A DNA stretch of 15,327 nucleotides from JBEKIK01 sp050013075 (GCA_050013075.1 JBEKFZ010000101.1:1-15327), one strand, 5' to 3'. Positions 6,629-13,962 are shown, numbered from the stretch's first letter. A program made the numbers and translations. The notes: generated by a model from the sequence alone, not told the origin.

Positions 6629-8215
6629 TCAAGATGCGGTACGCTTGACGATCAAAATCGCCACGTCGTCCTGATCCGGGTTGGCCGCGTGCAATCGCAG
6701 GCATTCCCGGGCCATCGAGGTCAATTGATCGGCCGAAAGGTGGAGGTTGGCCGACAATAAATCCGCCAGGCCCGATTCCTCCAGCAAACGCCCTTGCTTA
6801 TCGGCCGCAATGCGGAATCCTTCGTTGAATATCGCCAGCGCCTCGCCGGGCTGCAACTGACAGACCAGCGGCTCGTAATCGGTCTCCGGGCTTTCGCCCA
6901 GCGGCGGCGATCCGTGGCCCAGCGATTTCCACTCGTCTTGCCGCAGCAAAACCACTGACGGTTTGCCGGCCGTGGCAAAACACACCCGGCCCCCGGCGAT
7001 TTCGATCAATCCGTAAAACATGTCGGCGTATTGATCGCCCGCCGATCCGGTCCACAGCGTCAAATTTACCTGTTGCAGAGTTTGCTCCGCTTGACGGTGG
7101 TACCGGCCGTGTGAACGCACCGCGGTCTTAACGGCACAGGCCGAAAACGCCGCCTCCAGCCCCCGGTTCATCGCATCGCCCAGCGTTACGGCCAGAAGCC
7201 CGTCGGACAAACAGAACCAATCGTAAAACGCCCCTCCCAGTTCCTGTCCTTGGGCGGCCCAAGCCGATATATCCCAGCCGTCCAACATGGGCGAGATGGC
7301 GGGCAGTTGATTCCGCACCAGCCGTTCAGCCGTGGTCCATTGTTTTTTCATTTGCGCACCGTCGACGCCCTCGCGCAACAGCATTTCTCGCTCCAAGTCG
7401 GCGGCCACCTTGCCCGCCACAATCTCGATGATGTGCACTTGCTGATCGGTAAATTCATGCACTTCCGTTCCGAAAACCCACAGCGTGCCCAACAACATGG
7501 CGGCCGATGCCACCGGCACGCACACGGCCGACACAAAATCCTCCGGCGACTTCCAGCCCGGCATCATCGCCGTGTTTTCCATCACCACCGCATGGCCTAA
7601 AAGCGCTTCCAAATCGGCTAACTCGCCTTTCATCTGCCGGGCCGGCGCCATCAGGCGTTCGAACGGCAGACCCCAGCAGGAACGCATCTTCAGCTCGGTC
7701 GTCGCTTCGTCGATCAAGTACAAGGCCGCAGCCTGGCAATCCACCGCCTCGGCCGCGCCGCGGAGCGTGGTCTGCAATTTCTCCGCAAGATGCGATTCCT
7801 CGTCGCTAAGCGTGACCAAAGGCACGCCGGCCGCCAATTCGGCCTCGCGCTGCCACAGTACGTGCCGGGTCTGCTGGAGTTCGTCCAACATGCCGGCTAT
7901 GGCCGAGGCCAGCGCCCGGGCGGTCTCAAAATCCACCGTCCTGCTCCGGACGCCATCGTCCGCCTTCGTGTCCGGCGGTTCCAACCGTAGATGCCCGGGA
8001 GGAGAACCTTCGCCGGGTGTGATCGGTACCGTCCAAATCCCCTCGCTCGGTGACTTCGGCTCGACCCCCGCTACGTAACGAAGCGACCACCCGGTCATGT
8101 CTTGGAAAGCACGCAAAACCCCCGGCAAACTCCCAATCGCCTCGATCGGCGGACGGACGACCTTGGGAGAATGTTCGGTGTAAAGCTTCAAATGAGTGGA
8201 GGAAGGATGGGCCAC
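6629..8215 (-). CDS. GAF domain plus SpoIIE/PP2C-like phosphatase domain protein, probably catalytically impaired
   Basis: The protein has 528 residues and no signal peptide or membrane segment, so it should be cytoplasmic. Residues about 135-275 form a GAF-like sensor domain (AAALYLIDEAT, VCVPVASAAMLLGTLWVFG). A coiled linker follows, then an RsbU/SpoIIE PP2C-like domain at about 300-525. Such proteins normally dephosphorylate anti-sigma-factor antagonists. Here the GGDFYD motif is GGAFYD (A329), the second metal Asp is kept (GD, D347), the TDG motif is NEG (464-466), and the final Asp pair is kept (D516/D517). Two metal-binding positions are therefore altered. The N-terminal 130 residues match no family I know. 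The start is a GTG with no Shine-Dalgarno sequence, so it is uncertain. No partner kinase or anti-sigma gene is nearby. Confidence 0.85.
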   Translation of the reverse strand: MAHPSSTHLKLYTEHSPKVVRPPIEAIGSLPGVLRAFQDMTGWSLRYVAGVEPKSPSEGIWTVPITPGEGSPPGHLRLEPPDTKADDGVRSRTVDFETARALASAIAGMLDELQQTRHVLWQREAELAAGVPLVTLSDEESHLAEKLQTTLRGAAEAVDCQAAALYLIDEATTELKMRSCWGLPFERLMAPARQMKGELADLEALLGHAVVMENTAMMPGWKSPEDFVSAVCVPVASAAMLLGTLWVFGTEVHEFTDQQVHIIEIVAGKVAADLEREMLLREGVDGAQMKKQWTTAERLVRNQLPAISPMLDGWDISAWAAQGQELGGAFYDWFCLSDGLLAVTLGDAMNRGLEAAFSACAVKTAVRSHGRYHRQAEQTLQQVNLTLWTGSAGDQYADMFYGLIEIAGGRVCFATAGKPSVVLLRQDEWKSLGHGSPPLGESPETDYEPLVCQLQPGEALAIFNEGFRIAADKQGRLLEESGLADLLSANLHLSADQLTSMARECLRLHAANPDQDDVAILIVKRTAS

Positions 8216-8232
8216 GGGCGTTGTCTTTTCAG

Positions 8233-8277
8233 CAGTTTACAGTCATCAGTTTTCAGTAATCAGTAATCAGTTTTTTT
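8233..8277. repeat. CAGT-rich degenerate tandem tract
   Basis: Units of the form CAGTTTT, CAGTAAT and CAGTCAT follow one another, ending in T7. It lies immediately upstream of the SpoIIE-like gene, in the position of its leader or promoter. Function is unknown. Confidence 0.5.
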
Positions 8278-8285
8278 GTTTAGAC

Positions 8286-8322
8286 GCGACCGGGCACCAA
8301 CCAAAGGTTGGTCGGGGAGCGG
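8286..8322 (+). repeat. dispersed GC-rich palindromic repeat, copy B
   Basis: GCGACCGGGC is followed by the hairpin ACCAACC-aaa-GGTTGGT (8296-8312) and CGGGGAGCGG. The copy at 9951-9988 is the same sequence in the opposite orientation with loop gaa. The copy at 13803-13880 shares the outer parts GCGACCGGGCACC and GGTTGGTCGGGGAGCGG. Confidence 0.75.
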
Positions 8323-8614
8323 GGGGAGCGGAACATCCGGCACAATCGTTACCGTTATCACAATCGACCGACTTTCCATGCAATGTTCAAATCCCGCAGC
8401 CCGCCTATCATCCTTGACCGTCACAATTTAACATCGGACGGTTTTTCCCCCAACGTGAGAAGGTTTTTCAACCGGGGAAAAAGAGATTAGAGATTATGGG
8501 CTGGAATTAACGGATAGAAGATGAGAATTGATGATATAGAAAAGAATGAGAGGAGCAATACCCCTTCAAAAAAAACCGCTTGCGGTATTGCAATATGCAA
8601 AAAATCGCTCGCGG

Positions 8615-8649
8615 TTCCTGGTTCCCACGCAGAGCGTGGGAACCAGGAA
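8615..8649. repeat. perfect 16-bp palindrome (REP-like)
   Basis: TTCCTGGTTCCCACGC (8615-8630) and its exact complement (8634-8649) flank a 3-nt loop AGA. The GTTCCCACGC...GCGTGGGAAC core resembles an intergenic palindrome common in several bacterial phyla. It has no T-run and is not an obvious terminator. Confidence 0.7.
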
Positions 8650-8779
8650 AGTACCATCCTTTACCGTTATTTTGGTGACATTTTACTGACAAGAAAGGTA
8701 CACATCTTGCAACCGTACATGTCAATAATTCATATTATAGCTATGTAAATCGGACACCTTTAATTAAGGGGATTTTATC

Positions 8780-8983
8780 ATGGCTAAATGGTCTATCAAT
8801 TCTGTTGACACACCGGAGGCACAAAAAGCCTTTCGTGAAGCAGACAGTATCGAAACGTATGATGCCAGTAAAGATTGCTATGAACAACTTTTTGGAGAGG
8901 ATATTGTAGCAAGGATGCGCCCTCATGGCGTTGGACCCTATGAAATAAAACAAGAGATAATCTTAGAGCGTCTAACAAAATGA
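8780..8983 (+). CDS. small hypothetical protein, 3' end altered by an IS insertion
   Basis: The frame encodes 67 residues, is Glu/Lys/Asp-rich, and has no membrane segment or signal peptide. I recognise no family. A good Shine-Dalgarno sequence, AAGGGG (8766-8771), lies 8 bases before the ATG, and the base composition is more AT-rich than the large neighbours. The last two codons and stop (ACA AAA TGA) come from the left end of the IS that starts at 8975. If the IS and one TA copy are removed, the frame continues through 9852-9872 as EALSFI-stop, giving 71 residues, and meets a strong terminator at once. The present product is therefore nearly full length (65 native residues plus TK) and may still work, but the transcript now runs into the IS. 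Its role is unknown. Confidence 0.75.
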   Translation: MAKWSINSVDTPEAQKAFREADSIETYDASKDCYEQLFGEDIVARMRPHGVGPYEIKQEIILERLTK

Positions 8984-8986
8984 AAT

Positions 8987-9451
8987 TTATAAAAACCTAG
9001 AACAAATTAGGATACAACCAAGGGTCAGGAAAGCTTCATGAATATCATCGCGTCGCTCAAAGCGAACTCGCAAACGCCGAAATTGGTGGAGCCAACTGTT
9101 AGTGCGTTCCACAACCCAGCGGAAAACACCCAAGCCGCTGCCATGTTCGGTATTGCGCTTTGCCAGCACCGGCACAATGCCCAACCGCCGCAAACGTTTA
9201 CGGTGAGGTTGCGAGTCGTAAGCACGATCGCCTTGAACACGTTGAGGCCTTCGCCTTGGATGTCCGCGTTTGCCTCGTACCGGCGGAATGGCGTTTACCA
9301 GCGGCAGCAATTGCGTAACATCGTGTGCATTGGCACCGGTCAACGTGGTTGCCAAGGGGATGCCGTTAGCATCCGTGAGGACATGATGTTTCGAGCCGAA
9401 TTTGCGGCGATCCGTGGGGTTTGGGCCAGTTTTTGCCCCCCAAAAACTGCC
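8987..9451 (-). CDS. IS5/IS427-type transposase, C-terminal part (orfB)
   Basis: This frame continues the orfA protein in the -1 frame from the homopolymer-rich junction at 9427-9449. It contains TGPNPTDRRKFGSKHHVLTD, ANGIPLATTLTGANAHD, the second catalytic Asp in GDRAYDS, and the catalytic Glu in FRWVVERTNSWLHQFRR. It ends with LILICSRFL-like residues close to the left IS end. The first catalytic Asp lies in orfA, so an active enzyme needs both frames joined. The frame is open upstream to 9754, but that part overlaps orfA and is not conserved in sense. The start given is the junction, not an initiation codon. Confidence 0.85.
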   Translation of the reverse strand, partial: GSFWGAKTGPNPTDRRKFGSKHHVLTDANGIPLATTLTGANAHDVTQLLPLVNAIPPVRGKRGHPRRRPQRVQGDRAYDSQPHRKRLRRLGIVPVLAKRNTEHGSGLGVFRWVVERTNSWLHQFRRLRVRFERRDDIHEAFLTLGCILICSRFL

Positions 9452-9783
9452 CGTATGGACGTGCTGTCGACAACTGCCCGCGACCAATCGATTTCCTCCG
9501 CCGCCTGTAGATGGTCGAGCAGTATCCGATGGATCTTGTTCCATACACCTAGCTGTTGCCAGCGACTCAACCGCCGCCAACAGGTCATTCCTGATCCGCA
9601 TCCCATTTCTTGTGGCAGATATTCCCATGGTATGCCTGTTTTCAACACGAACAGAATCCCTGTCAGAACATCGCGATGGGATAATGGTTTGCGTCCCGGA
9701 TACCGGCGACGTCTTCGCTTTGGTGGTGGTAGTAACGGTTCGATCAATTTCCACAGTTCATCATCTAAAATTGGCTTTGACAT
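9340..9783 (-). CDS. IS5/IS427-type transposase, N-terminal part (orfA, DUF4096-like)
   Basis: From the ATG at 9783 the product has 147 residues. That ATG is chosen over one 36 bases upstream because AAGGAGGT lies just before it at ideal spacing. The N-terminal domain is DUF4096-like: LDDELWKLIEPLLPPPKRRR, RRYPGRKPLSHRDVLTGILF, TGIPWEYLPQEMGCGSGMTC, and WRRLSRWQQLGVW. It carries the first catalytic Asp (RAVVDSTS). After GG at the 9436-9441 run the frame leaves the family alignment, and the remaining residues to the stop are out-of-frame. The usual product is a fusion with orfB of about 265 residues. Confidence 0.88.
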   Translation of the reverse strand: MSKPILDDELWKLIEPLLPPPKRRRRRYPGRKPLSHRDVLTGILFVLKTGIPWEYLPQEMGCGSGMTCWRRLSRWQQLGVWNKIHRILLDHLQAAEEIDWSRAVVDSTSIRAVFGGQKLAQTPRIAANSARNIMSSRMLTASPWQPR

Positions 9784-9870
9784 GGTCGTACCTCCTTGTA
9801 CGGCCAGGGATTTTAACAAGTATAGGTAATATGTAAAAGTTCATTTTGTTAGAAGCTCTTAGTTTTATTT

Positions 9871-9903
9871 AGCCCCCCGTGAATACACGGGGGGGCTTTG
9901 TTT
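9871..9903 (+). terminator. Rho-independent terminator of the small gene split by the IS
   Basis: AGCCCCCCGTG (9871-9881) pairs with CACGGGGGGGCT (9886-9897), giving 11 pairs with one bulged G and loop AATA. TTTGTTT follows. Its first base lies within the TAG stop codon of the ancestral small gene, a tight stop-terminator arrangement now displaced by the IS. Confidence 0.8.
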
Positions 9904-9950
9904 GCTGTTTTACTTTAATCCTCAATTCCAGAGGCGAAAGTACACCAAAC

Positions 9951-9988
9951 CGCTCCCCGACCAACCTTCGGTTGGTGCCCGGTCGCGG
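9951..9988 (-). repeat. dispersed GC-rich palindromic repeat, copy C
   Basis: This is the reverse-oriented twin of copy B. On the minus strand it reads GCGACCGGGC, the hairpin ACCAACC-gaa-GGTTGGT, then CGGGGAGCG. Only the loop differs (gaa against aaa), so the stem is conserved. Confidence 0.75.
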
Positions 9989-10007
9989 CTATTGAGTCTC
10001 AGGTAAT

Positions 10008-10097
10008 GAATGTCGCATTTTCGCTCAGAGCCGGGCCGTGTCGGGTGCGGAATTACCGGGGCGACACGCCCCGGCTCTGACATTTTATGTGACATTC
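10008..10097. repeat. 90-bp near-perfect palindromic element (MITE/REP-like)
   Basis: The inner arms (10025-10043 and 10062-10080) are 19 bases with a single mismatch, beginning TCAGAGCCGGG on each strand, around an 18-nt centre. Outer arms GAATGTC (10008-10014) and GACATTC (10091-10097) are exact complements. The layout of two nested arm pairs around a short centre suggests a small mobile palindrome. No coding capacity and no clear target duplication are visible. Confidence 0.65.
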
Positions 10098-10376
10098 TTT
10101 TTCCGACACCCAATAAACCAGCCACTCTTCTGATTCTGCTGTCAGCAGCCCAATGCCCCCTGTTCTCCAATTGCCTCAAATTACCAAGTCGCGTCAGTTT
10201 CTCGCCTAATTATTGCAATATTCCCCTTGCCGGAATACGGCTGTTTAGGTATTTCTACGCGACCCGGTAGAACTCTGTAATGACCTGATGCGTATGTGTG
10301 TTTTAGCGGGGCTCTTCAGTACTAACTCTTGTTTCGCCGTTTGAAGATTTGCCGACTTATGCCGAAAGGGCCAAGG

Positions 10377-13300
10377 ATGGCCGAGCTGCCAGTGGAATCA
10401 CGCGTTGCCAAAGGTTTTGTGCCCTTTTGTAAGGCATTATTGACACTGCTGGCATTGGGATTTTGCCAGGCCACGGAGAGCAAGGCCCAATACGCATCCG
10501 GACCGACCGCCGGGCCGGCTCTATCCGCGCCGGCATCCGCACAGGCATCCGTGCCGACATCCACGCCGGTTCAATCGGAGCCTGCAAAGGAAATTGTGGC
10601 TGAGGTGCGGATAGTGGGCAACACCTTGCCGGTGGAAAAGATCAAACCCTTCATCCGCACCCGGGCTGGCCGGCCGTTTGATAAGGAATTGGTCGAAGAA
10701 GACGTTCGCCGCTTGGACAGTTCGAAAATGTTCGTCAACGTGGAGACTTTTTTCCAACGCACCCCGGGCGGACGAATCGTGATTTTCAAGGTGCTGGAAC
10801 GGCCCATGCTGGTCGACGTGAAGTTCGTCGGCAACAGCAAAGTCTCCAAGAAAAGACTGCAAAAAGAGGCCGCCTTGAAGGCCGGCGATCCCCTGGATCC
10901 CTTCGCCGTCGAAGAGGCCCGCCGCAAAATCGAGGAATACTACCGCACAAACGGTTACGACAAAGCCCGCGTCACCCTGCTGGAAGGCGACAAACCCCAG
11001 GACCACCGCGCGATTTTCCTGATCAACGAAGGCGTGAAACAAAAAGTTCAGTACACCGCCTTCGTGGGAAACACCATCGCCTCCGACGCCCGGCTCCGCA
11101 CGCAAATCAAAACCTCACGCCCTATTCTTTATCTATTCAAGGGCGAACTCGACCGCAAGGAACTCGACGAGGACGTCCAGCGCCTGACCGCCTATTACCG
11201 CGGACTGGGTTTCTTCCGCGCCCGAATCGGACGCGAGGTGCGCGAGTACGACGGCGGCGAAGACGGCTCGCCGGACCTGATGGCCTCACGGGCCTTGCGC
11301 AACATCGATCAGTTCGAGACCGTGCAATGGATGGTCGTCAGATTCACCATCGACGAGGGACCGCGCTACAAAATCGGCAACGTCTCCGTATCCGGCAACA
11401 GCAAATACACCAGCGAGGAATTACTCGCCGAGCTGAAACTCAAAAGCGGCGACTATTTCAACCAGGCGAAAATGACCACCGATATCACCGCCCTCCAGGA
11501 CAAATACGGGGGCGTGGGTTATGCTTTCGCCGACGTTAAGGCCGATCCCCGCTTCCTGGAAGAACCCGGCACCCTCGATCTGGTCTACAAGATCAACGAA
11601 GGCGACCGATACCGCGTGGGCAAAATCGACGTGCAGATCAAGGGCGAATACCCCCATACAAAAATCACCACGGTCATAAATCGATTGTCGCTTCATCCCG
11701 GCGACATCGTCGATATCCGCGAAATCCGCGCAAGCGAACGGCGCCTGCGGGCCTCGCAACTGTTCGAAAGCAATCCGGCCAACGGCGGGGTGCCCAAGAT
11801 CGTTTACAGCCCCCCGGATAAAGAAAACGACGAAGACGACAATCCCACCCAACTCGCCCGAAAGGGAAAATCTCCGCCGAAGCTCCGCAGCCAAAGTCCC
11901 GATCCAAACCCCGGCGCGTGGCACGCCCAGCAGGATAACGCCCAAGAGCCGCAACGCGATCGCCAAATCACTCTGGTGCTCGATGCCACCGCAACCAATC
12001 CCCAGGCCTGGCAACGATTGCCCGTGGAATCGCCTCGCGCGTCCGATACGCCGCAAAACTATCAGCCATCCGCGCCCGAGACCCAAAATCGGCCCCAGCC
12101 GGCGCCCGTTCAGGGAACAAATCAACAGCCTGAATTGATTATCCGCGGTCAATATACTGCCGATCCCGGACGATCCACGCCCACGGTCTTTCAGCGGCCG
12201 TTATGGGGCGGCACTCGCCCCACCGCGGCAACCGCGGCTTCCATGCAGGCAGGAACGGCGGATTCCAATTCGGCTTCAACCCCGTATCCATCCGCCGCAC
12301 CTGCCCAGACGAATGTTTATCAAGGCGGGTCTGCATATTCCCAACAACAGTATCCCCAACAACAGTATCCCCAACAACAGTATCCCCAACAACAGTATCC
12401 CCAACAACAGTATCCCCAACAACAGTATCCTCAACAACAATATCCCCAACAACAGTATTCCCAATCAAATAACAACCAATATTCCGCAACCCAAGCCGAA
12501 TCTATCCCGCCCGGCACTGTGTATAACGCACAACCGTCCGCGCAACAACCTTCCGCGCCTTGCCCTTACAATGCCGCCGGAGCGATGTCCCCGCCGGACA
12601 GGATAGTCGAACCGATCATTGCCCCCGGCTCTCCGTTTAACCCCCTTTCACTCGATCCCAACGATCCTACCCGCCAGTTGCCCATGAACGTAACGGCCCA
12701 GGAAACGCAAACCGGCCGATTCATGTTCGGCGTGGGCGTGACCTCCGACGCCGGCCTGACCGGCACGATCAAGATCGAGGAGCAGAACTTCGACCTGTTC
12801 AACTTTCCCCGAAGTTGGGACGACATTAAAAATTTCACCGCCTGGCGCGGAAATGGACAGCGACTGGTCATCGAGGCCTATCCCGGCACCTCGGTTCAGC
12901 GCTATGCCGTCACTTTCCAAGAGCCGTATCTTCTCGATTCGCGCGTAAGCATGGGTATAAGCGGCTACTATTACAGCCGCGCCTACACCGAATGGTTTGA
13001 AACGCGGGTGGGCGGACGCGCGGCCTTGGGATACCAATTCAGTCCTGATTTGTCCGGAAATATCGCCTACCGCGGCGCACGAGTGGGCGTCAGCGACATC
13101 ATCGACTCGAGCATTCCCGATCTGGTCGAGGCCGAAGGAGATAACGCCCTGCACGGGTTCCAGGTGGCCCTTGCGCACGACACCCGCGATAATCCATTCC
13201 TCGCCACGGAAGGTCATTTGATTCAGGCCTCGGTCGAGCAGGTCATCGGAACCTGGCAATATCCCCGCGCCGAAATCGATCTCCGCCAACACTTCCTCAT

Positions 13301-13763
13301 GCACGAACGACCCGACGGTTCCGGACGCCACGTGCTAAGCCTCAGCGGATCCGTGGGCTACACCGGCGACAATACGCCCATATACGACCGTTACTTTGCC
13401 GGCGGTTTCTCCTCTATCCGCGGTTTCGCCTTCCGCGACGCTTCCCCGATGAAGTATGGAAGCGTCATCAATGATATGGTCGTTGTCGGCGGCGACTTCC
13501 AATTGCTCGCCTCGGCCGAGTACATGTTCCCCATTACCGCCGACGACATGCTCCGCGGAGTGGTCTTCTGCGACACGGGCACGGTCGAGCCGACCATCAA
13601 GGACTGGTCCAACAAATATCGCGTGTCCCCGGGTTTCGGCCTGCGGATCACCGTCCCCGCCATGGGACCGGCGCCTCTTGCCTTCGACTTCGCCTTCCCG
13701 GTCTGCTGGAATCCCGGCGACCGCTTCGAGATGTTCAGCTTCTTCGTCGGCTTCGGACGTTAA
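10377..13763 (+). CDS. bamA: outer-membrane protein assembly factor BamA with a long low-complexity insert
   Basis: The protein has 1128 residues from the ATG at 10377, against about 800 in E. coli. That ATG is preferred over a TTG at 10329 and an ATG at 10359 because AAAGGG precedes it at good spacing and a signal peptide (CKALLTLLALGFC, cleavage near SKA-Q) follows. Five POTRA domains are visible at about 71-140, 141-222, 223-325, 326-407 and 408-480, each opening with a pattern such as VRIVGN, VKFVGNSK or VSVSGNSK. Residues about 482-775 are a Pro/Gln/Ser-rich insert with eight QQQYP-type repeats. The C-terminal 16-strand barrel of the Omp85 family follows, with the lid-loop motif SIRGF (Arg at about 1015) and an aromatic-rich end, FSFFVGFGR. 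BamA folds and inserts outer-membrane proteins. Usual neighbours such as skp or lpx genes are absent. Confidence 0.95.
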   Translation: MAELPVESRVAKGFVPFCKALLTLLALGFCQATESKAQYASGPTAGPALSAPASAQASVPTSTPVQSEPAKEIVAEVRIVGNTLPVEKIKPFIRTRAGRPFDKELVEEDVRRLDSSKMFVNVETFFQRTPGGRIVIFKVLERPMLVDVKFVGNSKVSKKRLQKEAALKAGDPLDPFAVEEARRKIEEYYRTNGYDKARVTLLEGDKPQDHRAIFLINEGVKQKVQYTAFVGNTIASDARLRTQIKTSRPILYLFKGELDRKELDEDVQRLTAYYRGLGFFRARIGREVREYDGGEDGSPDLMASRALRNIDQFETVQWMVVRFTIDEGPRYKIGNVSVSGNSKYTSEELLAELKLKSGDYFNQAKMTTDITALQDKYGGVGYAFADVKADPRFLEEPGTLDLVYKINEGDRYRVGKIDVQIKGEYPHTKITTVINRLSLHPGDIVDIREIRASERRLRASQLFESNPANGGVPKIVYSPPDKENDEDDNPTQLARKGKSPPKLRSQSPDPNPGAWHAQQDNAQEPQRDRQITLVLDATATNPQAWQRLPVESPRASDTPQNYQPSAPETQNRPQPAPVQGTNQQPELIIRGQYTADPGRSTPTVFQRPLWGGTRPTAATAASMQAGTADSNSASTPYPSAAPAQTNVYQGGSAYSQQQYPQQQYPQQQYPQQQYPQQQYPQQQYPQQQYPQQQYSQSNNNQYSATQAESIPPGTVYNAQPSAQQPSAPCPYNAAGAMSPPDRIVEPIIAPGSPFNPLSLDPNDPTRQLPMNVTAQETQTGRFMFGVGVTSDAGLTGTIKIEEQNFDLFNFPRSWDDIKNFTAWRGNGQRLVIEAYPGTSVQRYAVTFQEPYLLDSRVSMGISGYYYSRAYTEWFETRVGGRAALGYQFSPDLSGNIAYRGARVGVSDIIDSSIPDLVEAEGDNALHGFQVALAHDTRDNPFLATEGHLIQASVEQVIGTWQYPRAEIDLRQHFLMHERPDGSGRHVLSLSGSVGYTGDNTPIYDRYFAGGFSSIRGFAFRDASPMKYGSVINDMVVVGGDFQLLASAEYMFPITADDMLRGVVFCDTGTVEPTIKDWSNKYRVSPGFGLRITVPAMGPAPLAFDFAFPVCWNPGDRFEMFSFFVGFGR
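12342..12461 (+). repeat. eight 15-bp tandem repeats inside bamA
   Basis: The unit CAACAACAGTATCCC is repeated eight times with very few changes, coding QQQYP. Most units are identical in DNA, which points to recent expansion by slippage or unequal exchange. The repeat is a multiple of three, so copy-number change would keep frame. It lies in the disordered linker before the barrel. Confidence 0.95.
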
Positions 13764-13962
13764 GAAAGTGGAGAGCGGTTAGCGGATAGTGGAGAGTATA
13801 TTTAGCCGCGACCGGGCACCGACGGGCGGGGCACCATGCCAAGCATGGTCGTGTAGCATGGTCGGTTGGTCGGGGAGCGGGATGATAGTGGACGTCGGAC
13901 GGGGTGAAACCAAAAGCGGGTTATTTGGTTAATTCAGCTTTCTGCATTCATCCCTCATCCTT
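13764..13962. other. bamA to small-protein-gene spacer
   Basis: This convergent spacer holds GTGGAGAG-type direct repeats just after bamA, palindromic repeat copy D, and a 7-bp inverted pair AACCAAA/TTTGGTT (13908-13930). The last is a weak terminator candidate for the minus-strand gene. No canonical bamA terminator is visible. Confidence 0.45.
13803..13880 (+). repeat. dispersed GC-rich palindromic repeat, copy D
   Basis: This longer copy joins features of the others. Its left end GCGACCGGGCACC and right end GGTTGGTCGGGGAGCGG match copies B and C. Its interior has the ACCATGC/GCATGGT hairpin and the GGGCACCGACGGG string of copy A. It sits 40 bp after bamA. Confidence 0.75.

Larger units (their letters stand above)
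8216..8779. other. 564-bp gene-free gap with stacked repeats
   Basis: I find no convincing gene here. The gap holds, in order, a CAGT-rich tract (8233-8277), palindromic repeat copy B (8286-8322), an AT-rich stretch, small hairpins ACCGC-tt-GCGGT (8575-8586) and TTGCA-ata-TGCAA (8588-8600), a perfect 16-bp hairpin (8615-8649), and the AT-rich upstream region of the small gene at 8780. Short reading frames here translate the palindromes and are not credible. Confidence 0.6.
8975..9849 (-). mobile_element. IS5-family (IS427-like) insertion sequence, complete
   Basis: The element is 875 bp. Its ends are inverted repeats with ACAAAATGAA exact over 10 bases, extending to 13 matches in 14 (8975-8988 and 9836-9849). 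Both ends are flanked by TA (8973-8974 and 9850-9851), consistent with a short target duplication. It carries two overlapping transposase frames on the minus strand. Removing the element restores the reading frame of the interrupted small gene, which supports these boundaries independently. Confidence 0.88.
9904..10376. other. gene-free gap upstream of bamA with repeats
   Basis: No gene is supported here. The gap contains palindromic repeat copy C (9951-9988) and a 90-bp inverted-repeat element (10008-10097). The last 280 bases are unstructured apart from a weak promoter-like pair, TTGCCG and TATTTC with 17 bases between (about 10228-10256). That pair is too degenerate to annotate separately. 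Confidence 0.5.

Noticed and set aside
8507..8748. short frames on both strands over 8507-8748
   Set aside because: They mostly translate the 16-bp palindrome (SHAERGNQ and SHALRGNQ readings), a common source of false small proteins, and lack ribosome-binding sites.
9038..9836. 263- and 144-residue plus-strand frames across the IS
   Set aside because: They are antisense to the transposase and have no family features. IS DNA often has open frames on both strands.
11421..12152. 243-residue minus-strand frame within bamA
   Set aside because: It overlaps conserved POTRA and linker coding sequence in the antisense direction and shows no domain or start signal.
12342..12461. possible CRISPR array
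   Set aside because: The units are directly adjacent 15-mers without spacers and code in frame inside bamA.
12139..12606. repetitive frames (VVGDT, LLGIL and SIPNN patterns) over the bamA repeats
   Set aside because: They are alternate-frame readings of the 15-bp tandem repeat. The bamA frame is the only one continuous with conserved domains.
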